Made by a program: the position numbers and the translations under genes
The notes under the pieces: model-generated
Told to the model about the DNA's origin: nothing
The model's database searches: none
Seen by the model: the letters and a program-made list of their open reading frames with translations, nothing else
Assembly: GCA_905250025.1 (NCBI GenBank)
Contig: CAJNOJ010000049.1
Coordinates: forward strand, 1 to 64,000
DNA from: Adineta ricciae
Lineage: Eukaryota; Rotifera; Eurotatoria; Adinetida; Adinetidae
DNA length: 64,000 nt
Reading direction: 5' to 3'
In this document: positions 43,105 through 54,370 of the stretch, in pieces
Position numbering within the stretch: position 1 is the stretch's first letter
Layout of the letters: every line of letters starts with the position of its first letter

Positions 43105-44814
43105 AACTAAGTGATCTGCAGAAAAGAAGTCAAACTATTTGAACGTCCTTACTTTTGAGCTCAGAATAAGTGAATGTATATATATGACTGCGTATCAATG
43201 AGTAACAATACACAAGATATTAAACGGAAATTAGACGAAAGTAAAGAATTGAATCTATTAACGACTGAGAAGAGTAGAATCCGCCATTAAACAGTTGTCG
43301 TCATGTATTAAATAGGATCAAAACAAAAAAAAGTTATTAGACATCATAAATCGAAAGTCGTATTAATAACTGGTAATGATTTCCTGTATGATATATCATT
43401 TCGCGGAAGTGTGGAATAGATTAACACCGAAATGAAAGAATCGCCTTTGTCATGTTTTGTATTGATTCGATTTCAGCATGATCGATTTTAGTTCTGACAA
43501 GACTAAGCTTATCAAAGGTTATCTAGACTTCCTAGTTCTATAGACCATCATGCCAACTGTTTGTATGCTGATGACAAAAGTTGGTTGCTTTATATGCAAT
43601 CAAGATTTTTTGTTATAAAATATTGAAGGTGTAGGTGTGATGAACGAGGGTGTAAAAATTAGATTGATCGGCTTCTCTTGAGATGTTTAGGAACTGTGAT
43701 AGCGGTTCAGAATAGATAAAGAATTTGTATTTAATCAATTGAATCAATAATATAATAGAATTTTAGATTTATAGAAAATATTCATCTTGGACACATGGGA
43801 GAATAGTTAGTTGAAGATTAATTCTAATTTAAATAGTCTTCTTATAACAACAGTTATTGATTGATGTAGATCACGAGATAGTTTGCTTTCGTACTGAGAA
43901 AACTGTTTCATAGATATGTCATTGACTAGGTGTGAGAGTAAAGATCGACGTGATATCTTCAGCAGAACACGTCGTCATTATTCGAAATAGACGTACCAGA
44001 TCGTGTAGAACAAACACAGAAAGAATAATATCTTCACAAAGACGTCTGTAGTTCCAAGTGCTTATTTTACCCGATAATACTAATGAAGATATGAACAATT
44101 TGTAGAAGTTGATTTCGTGTAGCAATCGGAATGTATATTATACAAGAATATCGGCGAGAATGAAGTTCTTGTTGAAAAATCTTTCTTTTGTGAAGTCTTT
44201 GAACAAAAAAACTATGAATCGATAGAGTCTACTTCTTTTTATGAATTTCGTCAGTACAAGCAGAACAATTTTATCTCCTGTCTGTACAAATGTGATATGT
44301 AATTGAAGAGTACCACTGTTGATTATCTTAGATCTATCATAAACGTGTATGAATTATGTTTCCTATCGAATCTTTCGTTTTAGACAGAGAGAATTGATGG
44401 CAACCCTCACAGATTTCATTTGAAGTTTATAATCATTTCTATTTGTCATAAAATAATTATTTAAATACGTTGTCTTCTTTCTTGATTCTCGTTAAGCGTT
44501 TATTTGCAAAGTGAATGACTTCTGTTTGAATTACACTGTCCCCCAGCCAAAACCACATTGGTCTCTTGATTTCTTTGCAGTGCGTATCATACTTATGCAG
44601 CATTTACAATGCTCAGTAAGTCAGAATTTACCACCAAAGATCGCGTAAATATATGTTTAAAAAAGGTATCTTTTATATGCATGACTAATATTAGAAAACA
44701 AGAATAGAAAACGAGATTATTTTGTTATCACAAACGTATTCAGAAAGAATAAGTTCAGATTCGCTGGATTATCCAATACATTGCTTGTTTATATGTTACA
44801 TTCGATTCTGATCT
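43105..44814. other. Intergenic region, no gene recognised
   Basis: 1.7 kb of AT-rich sequence with many stops in all frames. I looked for GPCR, Kelch or transposon remnants as found at 6-8 kb and saw none convincing. It must hold the promoter of the secreted protein gene and the GPD1 3' UTR (an AATAAAGATCAG word on the reverse strand just after the GPD1 stop). Confidence 0.45.
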
Positions 44815-46060
44815 TTATTGTTTTGGTTGTTTTCGACTAAATTCTGGATGATTGCTTAAATTCTCTAAAAATACTTTCGGCTCAATCTTCTGTTCGCAAA
44901 TCAGATGTGCATCACGAAATAGCGGAAATTCATCCAGAAGATTTTTCGCTTGAAGATAACGAAATGTTTCTTTTGCTGTGCCCGGACCTTGCAATGATTG
45001 TCCATTGAGATCTTCTTTCTCAATATCCTTCAACGACTTTTTCGTTTCAGCCATTTTCTTAGCACCATTGTAATTTCTTCCGCCTAACGACGAAGCGACC
45101 AGATCAGCTATACCACAGGATTCCAAATAAATATCGGGCGTTGATTCCTTTTTATACAAACGACAGAAATTGATGATTTCACGAAAACCCAAACGAAGAA
45201 CGGCAGCACGAGTATTGAATCCTGCTTGTAAACCTTCGGAGAAGCCGGCTAGCATGGCCACAATGTTTTTCAAAGCACCTAACATTTCAATAATTTCCAC
45301 GTCTGGATAAAAGCGCAAGCGAAAGAGAGGCGTATCAATTAATTCTCGAATGTCTTCGCTATGTTTATCATTACGAGAGCCAACAGTTGCTTCACAAAAG
45401 ATCTTTTCAGCGACTTCATTGGCAATATTTGCTAAACAGAACACAAGAAACGTCAATGATATGACCAAATCTTCTTTCATACCTCCCATCATACTAAGAC
45501 ATGGGATATTCAATGTATTGGTGATAATTTCTGATACCAGTAAGAGTTCATTGGTTTTTTCGTCGACATAAAATCCCTAAAAGGCAAACAAATGATAAGA
45601 AGGTTCAAGTTTCTTTTTGTTTTTTACTAACTTTGATCAGTGTTAGTGCGAATGCATCCTTTTTGACTTTGTCTTTCAACTGTTCGCAAGTTTTTTTCAC
45701 AAATTGATGTGGAATGACAAAGATTAAAATATCAGCATCTTTGATCGCTTCTATTAAATCTGCCACTGCAATAACATTTTCCGGAAGTTTCTGGTCAGGT
45801 AAATATTTGACATTTTCATGTTCTTTATTAATCACTTCGGTCAATTTACTTCCATCGTCTAGTGTCTCTTCTTTACACCACATTTTGATCTTTTCATTAT
45901 ACTTTCCTTTCAATTCACGAACTTTCTCGCCAATATGTCCAGCACTAAATACAAATCGAACGTATTTCACAAGAACAGAGTACTGACGAACGACTTACAT
46001 CGCAGTACCCCAATTCCCTGAACCGACGAGTGCAATATTCTTCGGTGATGACGATGTCAT
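44815..46060 (-). CDS. GPD1: Cytosolic glycerol-3-phosphate dehydrogenase, NAD-dependent
   Basis: Exons 46060-45999, 45944-45632, 45576-45483 and 45431-44815 close in phase to 1,086 nt, 361 aa; human GPD1 has 349. The NAD-binding loop is IALVGSGNWGTA (GxGxxG). Then come ENVKYLPDQKLPENV, DADILIFVIPHQF, the GANIANEVAEK box (human GANIASEVA), ALKNIVAMLAGFSEGL with the catalytic Lys, NTRAAVLRLGF, LESCGIADL and NGQSLQGPGTAKE. The enzyme interconverts dihydroxyacetone phosphate and glycerol-3-phosphate, linking glycolysis to lipid synthesis and redox balance. Oddities: the second exon uses a GTTAGT donor, and the dimer motif reads GFNTRA where human has GDNTKA. A CAG acceptor lies 6 nt before the ATG. 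Confidence 0.94.
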
Positions 46061-46335
46061 TGTATGCTGAAAAACAAATAAGACATTTGAATGTTGAGAA
46101 AACATTTGTTTAATCTTTTGTTTGTTAGTTGAAATTTATTACAGATGAATTACATTCGTTTGATTTATATTTCACGTTTCATACATATGATTTCTGCTTT
46201 TGAAGAACAAAAGTGACTACATAGATGAAAGAAAACAGTGTGAATCTCCAATAATAAAACGAAACCAGAACGAAGAGAACAAAATATAAGAATCAATTTA
46301 CAACAATAAAGGAATGTTTTAATCAACCAGATAAA

Positions 46336-47425
46336 TTATTCTTGATTTGTTCTTCGACGAAGTGAAGTCAGTTTAAAGCCACGCAAGAAAAACGTATAGA
46401 GCATCATACCAAACAAGAGAACATAACCAACAACGAGCGATATTGAGTAAATGGGTGTCTTCGTTTGATTGAATAGCGTCTAAAAATATCAAGTTTTGTA
46501 CTGGTATGAATTACATCGATGACTTACGATGCAAGAGAACAGCATGTGCGTCAAAAGAACGATTCCCGGACCGAGAATTCGATGAATACCGCCTTTGTCG
46601 AGTGAAGTAAAGAAAATCACACCCCAAAATGTATTTAACAGGATGATACACAAAGTAAGAAAAGCTAAAAGAACAAAGACGTTCGAAAAAATGCAGGTCA
46701 ATCAGTACGATTTACAATTCAACTTTCTACCGATATGATTGGTTAATAGATAATACTTTCGAAAGGGAGTGGTAAGTGACTCGTATTTATTTACCTGTAG
46801 CTATAAAAAAGTCTTGAGAGTGTCCAAAAATACCAATTGTTCCTGGACCAATCATATCGCTGAGAACATTAACAATCGCAAATGTTCCGCTAATCAATCC
46901 AAATCCGTAACCAGCCGCTGAAAGATCGAATAAAAATGGAAATCGAAAAGGAGAATTCAATTTTCATCTCCCTACCATAAGCAACAGCAAATCGATCGAA
47001 TACCATTCCTTTCGCTGTTAATTCCTGCATTTGTACTTTTTGTAAAGCGATTTCTGCTTTTCTAAAACCAACACGAAGATCAAACTTTACAATTCCATCA
47101 AAACTTTACTTAATAACACGATAGAACAAATATCGAAAAATTTCTTGAAATACCACTGCAAATGGTACAGCAAAAGCCAACTTATCTCGTAATGGTACCA
47201 CAGCAAACCAGAGTAACGACGAGACAAGTAAAGATAGAAGCCAAAAGAACGCACTAAAAGTATTCATGTTCACTGAAATTACATTTTTCTTGATTTCGTC
47301 TCTTTTTCGTACCTTGTCATAGAAATAATGATCCGAAATGGATGATGTGCTATGGTAAACACAAACATTGAAAACGGTACACCATATGCAATTAGTGTAC
47401 ATCCAACGCATTCCATGACCGTCAT
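46336..47425 (-). CDS. APH1: Gamma-secretase subunit APH-1
   Basis: Exons 47425-47313, 47253-47110, 47061-46976, 46917-46795, 46664-46528 and 46479-46336 close in phase to 747 nt, 248 aa (human APH1 about 257-265). Seven hydrophobic spans are visible. Landmarks match APH-1: AYGVPFSMFVFTIA, AFFWLLSLLVSSLLWF, FQEIFRYLFYRVIKKAE, AAGYGFGLISGTFAIVN, LSDMIGPGTIGI, LLNTFWGVIFF and GIVLLTHML, including the conserved His residues in spans 5 and 6 (here GHSQDFF and LLTH). APH-1 scaffolds presenilin, nicastrin and PEN-2, so the animal probably has the whole protease for Notch-type cleavage. An AG acceptor sits 2 nt before the ATG. Confidence 0.92.
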
Positions 47426-47545
47426 TTCTGAAGCTGTTTTTATTGATTTGATCTAGAATAATGTTTAGATTGAAGTTACATTCGTATCTAATAAACAAAA
47501 ACAGAAGATTTATGATTTTATTTTCAAACGGAAGACAGAGATAGT

Positions 47546-49135
47546 TTAAGTAGTAACACGAATACGATTATCAGCAAAGTGAGGTTCGACCAAATGTTTC
47601 ATACGCTCGAACCATGGCTGGATCTTAGTATGATTCATAAGATCTTGAAATGCTTCAGTGCCTTGAATAGCTGTTAGAATACCATAGACGTTTAGATCAG
47701 CCAGATTCGGTTGAGATCCTCCTAAACAATGGAAAAAGGACGAGTGTTATCCATACAGCAAATCGATCGATTCTTACCGAGAAAACTGTTGTTTCCAACT
47801 GCTTTGACCCATTCATTTCCACATTCGTAGAGAGAAACTCGAACATCATCGTTGAGATTATACTTCTTCCTCAATTTTCCAGCGACGCCTCGCATAACAA
47901 TTGCACCGACATAAACAATAATCCAACGTTGATACCATGGAAAGATCTGCTCCCAATCTCCTGCTTGTGAAAACCAACGAAACGTATTCAATGATTGCCG
48001 TAAAGTACAATAGATGTTTGGCGATAAAGTATGAACAAATTTTGTGTCTACCCATTCACGCCATTTGCGTTCTAATCTGTATTGTTCGCTGGACTTGTGA
48101 TGACTTGGTTTTGGTTCATTTTTACGAACACTGCCTGCGCCGACGGTTGTTAAACCTTGTTCATTCTTTGCTTTTCCTCGGCCAAAGAATCGTGCTGAAA
48201 AAATAAGACAAAATGAGTTTTAAGATAGAAATTATCACTCTCTAATTACAAAAAAACGATTCCGATGATGAATTTTCAGCGACGATTGTTGTCTGAATAT
48301 CAGATACATCGTTTTTCGTCTTCTCAGTTTGAACTTGTCTCGTTGGATCCAATCGATCATCCACTAATGGTTCAACAAGGAAATATTTATTTGGATAATT
48401 AAACGATAGTTTTCCTTTTTCATCTCTTTCAATCACTGCTTGATACAATTTCGAAATATTTTGAAATCGTTTCGTCGGCATGCGAAGATATGAGTCAATA
48501 GCAGAAATAATCATGCTCGAATCATTCAATTGTATTTCTTCGTTTTCAACAACGAGAATTGGTACTTTTTTATACAATGACCATTTTGTTTCAGAACGCA
48601 TAACGCTATTCACTTCGACTATATCGTATGGGATACGATTATAGTTGAGAAATGCACGAACTTTACAACAGAACGGACTAGAAGAAAAAATCAAAATAGT
48701 TCACAAGTTAGGCAACATAAAAGCATCAACGAACCAAGTAACATATTGGTAGAGAGTTAATTTAAATGGAAAATTTTCTCTTGGTGGTTCATCGAATGTA
48801 ATATGTTTTGTTACCGGTGGTGGAACTGGTCGAGCTTCCATTGCTTTGCGTTCAAGTGGTTCGACGTTGGACATATATTCCGGCATGAGACCTTCGTACT
48901 TTCGTGATTGACGTAGTGTGTAAGCGGCGCCGATAGCAATACCAGCAGCGATTGATAGTAGATAATACCGATAACGCCGACGTGAATTCGATGTTGGATA
49001 ATCGCCTGTTGTCTGCTGAGTTTGAGCATGGCGAAGTTGAGGCGTTGATAACAATCGTGACGTTTGTAAGAGAAATGATTGTCGAACGAAAGAAGATTGC
49101 AATGTTCGACTTGCTGAGATGAGTAGAAAAGACAT
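47546..49135 (-). CDS. PTGES2: Prostaglandin E synthase 2-like, glutaredoxin/GST fold
   Basis: Exons 49135-48735, 48677-48250, 48194-47778 and 47721-47546 close in phase to 1,422 nt, 473 aa (human 377). The N terminus MSFLLISASRTLQSSFVRQS is Arg/Ser-rich and fits a mitochondrial presequence, followed by a span (YYLLSIAAGIAIGAAYTL). The thioredoxin-fold part has LTLYQYVT|CPFCCKVRAFL, the CxxC active site restored exactly across intron 1, then YKKVPILVV and LNDSSMIISAI. The C-terminal GST-like part has KWREWVDTKFVH, LSPNIY, GGSQPNLADLNVYGIL and IQPWFERM. The family isomerises PGH2 to PGE2 in vitro and binds haem and glutathione. A longer linker in exons 2-3 explains the extra length. The ATG at 49135 is preferred over one 27 codons upstream. 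Confidence 0.9.
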
Positions 49136-50127
49136 GTTTGTCCTTTTTTTTGTTAAGAAAAGAATATAGAGATGAAGTCTTCTGGTTACTTGCTTTGCAG
49201 AAGAAGAAGAAATCATAAATAGACATGTTGACCAACAGGAATGTTAACGCAGATAGATGTCGCACGTGTACTCTTTCAGAAAAGTTTTCTCAGTAAAATG
49301 AAAGAATGAGTAAGTGTATGAACTGATGATGACATAATCCCGATTTCAAATACTCAGTCGTCATATATATCTATGACTAATCGAATTTGTTGAATTTTGA
49401 ACTTTAACAAGATCATGTCAAATCTACTGGTGAGAGCAAATGTTAAAAATTGAAGTAGATTAAGAAAAACTACTCCCGTCACACATTTTCTCTTTGATAC
49501 ACCTTAAATCAACAAAATCTAATCTCTTAAAGGCGAAAGAATCGTCATAGTCATATTCCATTGATTATATAAAAAGGATCAATAATTTCTAGTTTCAATT
49601 GTATGTGCACCGACAGTGCACAAGACACGTAAGTACTATCTTGTAGTGTGTATGACCAAAGGAATTCTTTCTTCGAATGACATGAATGACGAACAAGACT
49701 AGACGAGAACAGAGCATGAATAGTCCCACCTTTTGTTTCTTAACATATTAATAAGATAGAAAGCAAACATTCCATTTCTCCGCAAACTGTAAGTCATGCT
49801 GGAATTTCACGAACAGACGTCAGGGGAAAAAACTTCGATGAAGTTTATAGTGAATGTGTACTTAGCAATATGATATAACACTAAATTTCGTACAAATCGA
49901 CATTGACAAAGGTTATCTTTTCGCAAAATTGCCCAAAGTCATCCTTAGCATGAGAAGAAGAAATTAGACATTTTCGAAAATGATGTACTTATGAAAGGCC
50001 TTTATACCTAATATTTTTTGCCACACTGTCAAGGAATGTTTACATTCCAAAGTTCGAGATACAATGTATGAATAAATACTGAGCTATTTAAGATTGACGT
50101 CGAAGAACATTAGATTAACAAATAATA
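49136..50127. other. Divergent intergenic region, PTGES2 / SLC34
   Basis: About 1 kb between start codons on opposite strands. ORFs here on the reverse strand continue the PTGES2 frame without support. AT-rich, no repeat or RNA gene recognised. It should contain both promoters. Confidence 0.5.
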
Positions 50128-52408
50128 ATGACGGAACACAGTTTATCACAAAGTGAAATTATTCCAACGAATTCATGGAATTCATTAGGTGAAAGTGTTG
50201 CTCAACATCGTGAAGTTCGATGGAAAGGTAAAGATCGATCTATGAACTAGGAAGATATTTCTGATTTATATAGATATGAATTCTTCCGCACGTATCAAAC
50301 ATGTGACCAAATTAATTCTCAAATTCATGTGCCTTTTACTCTTACTCTATATCTTCGTGTGTTCACTCGATATAATGAGTTCAGCGTTTCGTTTAGTCGG
50401 AGGTAATGAACACTTCTTTTGATATGTATACACGAAACTTTTGTTCCCTGGTGAATACAGGTAGAATAACCGGTAAAGCTTTTACGGAAGGTGCTGTTCT
50501 TTCCAATCCAATTGCTGGTCTTATGCTTGGACTATTAGCTACAGTCGTTGTACAAAGCTCTTCAACATCGACTTCGATTGTTGTTTCGATGGTTTCATCG
50601 TCGAGTAAATATATGTTCTATGAGAATATTTCATCTATTTCGATATTTGCAATTAGTTTTGCCAGTCAAAAGAGCTATTCCAATTATTATGGGTAAGATC
50701 ACTAAAATTGAGATGTCAGTTTACATCCATTGATTACTTTTGACTATTTTAGGAGCAAATATCGGTATGTTTCATTAGTTTTCAAAGATTTCCATCGTTT
50801 TTTTTCTCAAAAAAAGGCACATCCGTAACGAATACGATTGTCGCATTGACACAATCTGTAAGTCAGATTTGATTTTACCAATGCATACTGAATCTAAAAT
50901 GCTTCTAGAATCGGCGAGATGAATTTCGTCGTGCTTTTGCTGGAGCTACAGTTCATGATATGTTCAATTGGGTGACAGTGATTGTTTTATTACCACTCGA
51001 AATCGTATCAGGTAAATTTACTTAACAACTTCATGAAGTTTTCCTCATCAAATATCTGCTTAGGTCTATTGTTTCACTTAACTGAAGCAATCACACGAAC
51101 GATCAGTCTCGATCGAAAAGCAAGTTCAAATCCGCAGTTTCTCAACGTTCTTACAAGACCGTTAACGCATAGAATCATTCAAGTAAATTTCGTTTGGTAT
51201 CATATTTCTTTATCTCGATCTTGTTCGACTTTGGTTGTAGTTGAACGAGAAAGTTATTCAAAACATCGCTCTCGGATCTGTTGAAACGGATGTATCTCTT
51301 GTAAAACACTATTGCTCATATAAAAACACAACAGATACCAATGGAACATTCATCCTTACTCCAGAAAAGTATTGTGGATTTCTCTTCGCGAAAGTTTCAT
51401 GGCCTGATTGGGGCATCGGTCTTCTTCTGTTAATACTTTCGATCATATCGCTTTGTACATGTCTTATTCTACTCGTTAAACTACTCCAGTCAATGCTGAA
51501 AGGAACAATCAGTACGGTAATCCACAAAACAGTGAATGCTGACTTTCCCGGTGTTTTTCATCATTTGACACCCTATTTAGCTATTGCAGTTCGTATCGAA
51601 ACTTGATTTCTATCTATCTTGACGAAATCTCGTTTAGGTCGGATGTATCTTCACGATACTTGTGCAAAGTAGTTCGATATTCACATCTACTTTGACACCA
51701 CTTGTTGGATTGGGAATTATAACTATTGAACGAATGTATCCATTTACATTGGGATCAAATATCGGCACGACAATTACAGGTATTATGGCGGCATTGACAG
51801 CAGCGACGGCACAAGAACTTCGAAACTCTCTACAAATTGCTCTATGTCATACATTTTTCAATATTTTCGGTATGATGGATATTGAAAAGAACAGATGAAC
51901 AAGTACGCTCTATTCTTTCGTAGGCATACTTCTTTGGTTTCCTATTCCATTCATGCGCAATATACCGATAGCATTAGCGAAGAAATTAGGTGAAACAACA
52001 GCTGAATATCGATGGTTTGCAATTGTGTACATCGTTGCATCGTTTTTTGTCATACCTGCAATTATTTTTGCTATATCTCTTGCTGGATGGTACGTTTTCA
52101 TCGGTGTATTTGGTCCAATCTTGTTGATTATTTTACTGATTATTATAATCAATGTGTTCCAAGTACATAAACCAAAGTATCTTCCTGATCGATTGAAAAC
52201 ATGGTCATGGTTGCCGAGACCCTTCCGAACATTAGCTTGGTATGATGAGAATTTTTTCAATAATCATAAAAGATTGTTATGTTGTAATCGACATCAATCG
52301 AACGATTCATCGATAACAATCAAGGAGAATATCGACAAGAAATCTGGTTGTGTCAATGCAACATTTGATGATTTCGATCGATTATCTGGTATTAGTACTC
52401 GGTTCTAA
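50128..52408 (+). CDS. SLC34: SLC34-type sodium/phosphate cotransporter (NaPi-II)
   Basis: About ten short exons from ATG 50128 (exon 1 50128-50227, exon 2 50274-50402, exon 3 from 50461) to TAA at 52406-52408, roughly 580 aa. Both halves of the inverted transporter repeat are intact: first [17 protein letters not shown] with [19 protein letters not shown] and [19 protein letters not shown], then [15 protein letters not shown] with [18 protein letters not shown] and [13 protein letters not shown] large extracellular loop with Cys and Asn-glycosylation sites lies between. The C-terminal tail has the [13 protein letters not shown] span and a short cytosolic Cys/Ser part, but not the long Cys-rich tail of mammalian NaPi-IIb. 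It imports inorganic phosphate with sodium at the plasma membrane. Confidence 0.92.
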
Positions 52409-52804
52409 CAGTATTTTCTATTAGAAATGAAGCTACTTTTGACTAATATTTATTTCATTAATCACTTTGTATTTCTTGTTTATTGAATTACAATAAAAAG
52501 GGAAAATGTTAAAAGGCAACATGTTGTAGAACGGCGATGCGCCCTTATCATCTGGCATTTTATGTTTTATAAATATCGATGATGTGCAACATATACCACG
52601 ACATTTCATTTTTGGTACTCGATGATTAAAGTAACGTAGGACTCGGATTTCTTGTATGTGGGGTTTATTAGTTTAAATCATAGAGTCTCTCTAACAAAAA
52701 GAGAAATCTTTCAAAGGATGAGATTATATGAAAATAGACATTTTCTATCTGACAAGTGTGTCATCAGAGAAAGCTTGAATATGAATTTGTTCATAATCTT
52801 CGTA
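52409..52804. other. Spacer between convergent genes
   Basis: 396 bp shared by the 3' ends of SLC34 (+) and the sphingomyelin-synthase-like gene (-). AATAAAAA at about 52490 is a likely polyadenylation signal for SLC34. No gene seen. Confidence 0.5.
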
Positions 52805-53804
52805 TCACCTTTGCGCATCACCGGCAGTAACAACAGCAACAGGTGGTAGTTCTGTAGGTTGGTTGAGAACAGGTCCATTGAGTAAACTTATTGATGTTGT
52901 CGCATCACCTTCTAATCCTTCAAACCATACGAATATTCGAGCAATGATAAACCTTCTTTTCTCTAAAAGTCTTTTCACATAAGAATGATATGTATACCAA
53001 GTTAACACCGTCAACAAACATCCGAGAAAAACATCAACAGTGTAATGAAATCGCGTTGCAATGATGAATAAATAACCCATAATTGAATATAGCCAAACAA
53101 TGTAGGTAGTGAAATACAATGTCATGGGATCTCCTACGGCATCTAGTTTTGGATAGAATAACCATTCTGGAAAATGAAATTGCCGTGTACATCCACATTT
53201 TCGATAGAGAAATACAAACGGTCGATATTCATCTGCGCGAGCATAAGTTGTCCAACAAAGAGCACAAATAGTCACTAAAAGAGAATCAAACATCAGTTAC
53301 TCCACACATCAATCAAAAAAACTACGTACATGCTACTGTATGACCCGAGAAAAGTACATCGCCACAAGTTGCATGTATTCCGACGATGACATAAAACGCT
53401 TCAACAGCTGGTGTAGCTAGTGCTGTTACATTTGTGATGCAACCCGGCTGTGGTACTGTCAATGAAGTGATATAAATGGAAATACTACGCATGCCAAACA
53501 TTAGACCTTGAACGAAAAACCATCGACGGAAAACAGTTATGCGAATATCTGATTGAGGCAAAAATCGTATGAAGACGAACACATACGCAACAATAATTGT
53601 GTAATTATTCACTTGATAATAAGTCCAATAGGGTAACAGTTTATGACCAACATCAGGTAGAGCAGCTTGATAATAAGGTGCAATACGATCAGCAATTGTT
53701 GTTACAACAGCGTTTGTATAGAATAGAATAAGGAAGAATATAAACGAAGTGATTAACGGTAAGTATTTCTTGAAACAACGCCACGTGACAACGACGAATG
53801 CCAT
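52805..53804 (-). CDS. Sphingomyelin synthase-like membrane enzyme
   Basis: Exons 53804-53330 and 53274-52805 join in phase 1 over a 55-nt intron to 945 nt, 314 aa. Six hydrophobic spans are visible. The PAP2-type active site is clear: CGDVLFSGHTVALT (human SMS has CGDYLFSGHTV; the His is catalytic) and RFHYTVDVFLG (catalytic His and Asp). The RRWFFVQGLMFGMRSISIYIT segment with Pro-rich VPQPGC matches motif D2 of the family. These enzymes transfer phosphocholine or phosphoethanolamine head groups from glycerophospholipid to ceramide in Golgi, plasma membrane or ER. There is no N-terminal SAM domain, so it is closer in layout to SMS than to SAMD8, although it lacks the usual long N terminus. 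Which head group it uses cannot be read from sequence. Confidence 0.88.
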
Positions 53805-54370
53805 GTTTCAATGACAAATAGTAAATGAATGTGTCAAGGCGTTAGTTTGGTCTTGCATTTCCATCGATGTAAAAAAATAAAAAGAGTATTGAGTAGAATA
53901 GAAAAAAGAAAGAAGGAACGAGATTCACCGCCATTCTGTGCAGAGCAACGAGTATTTGAAGAACAGTTCTCTTCTTTTCCTTCGGACTACGAGATGCGTG
54001 AATAAGCCACGTGAAGCGTTGAAGGAAAGTAAAGCATCAAAAGTTTTCTTCTCGCAGTTTATTAAGTAAATCTTCCACATATATAACAAAGTAATTTGTT
54101 TTTCTTCTCTATAAGTTTCGATAAATCTGTCGCATATTTGTCATTGTTCACCTTGTATCAAATGTTGAATCACTATTTGAATAAATCAAGAATGAAACCT
54201 TGTATGCCAATTTATAGACATGAGTTTTGTCATCGAGGAATGATGATCAAATTCAAAATTAGAAATATTTATCCTAGAGGTACAATAAAGACAAATCTGA
54301 AAGGTTCGAGTCCGTATGAAAATTTGATTGGAAGATATATTACATTCCTAATAGAACAAAAAGTCGAATA
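53805..54370. other. Spacer upstream of the sphingomyelin-synthase-like gene
   Basis: 566 bp. The ORF at 54096-54374 (+) has no domain and I reject it. GGTTCGAGTCC at 54304-54314 looks like a polymerase III B box, but no tRNA can be folded around it. No gene seen. Confidence 0.45.

Noticed and set aside
43919-44125. Reverse-strand 68-codon ORF in the 1.7-kb spacer, considered as a GPCR remnant
   Set aside because: No seven-span motif or flanking remnant could be found in any frame.
54304-54314. GGTTCGAGTCC, a match to the polymerase III B box
   Set aside because: The flanks cannot form the T stem or acceptor stem and no A box lies at tRNA distance; no tRNA was found anywhere in the window.
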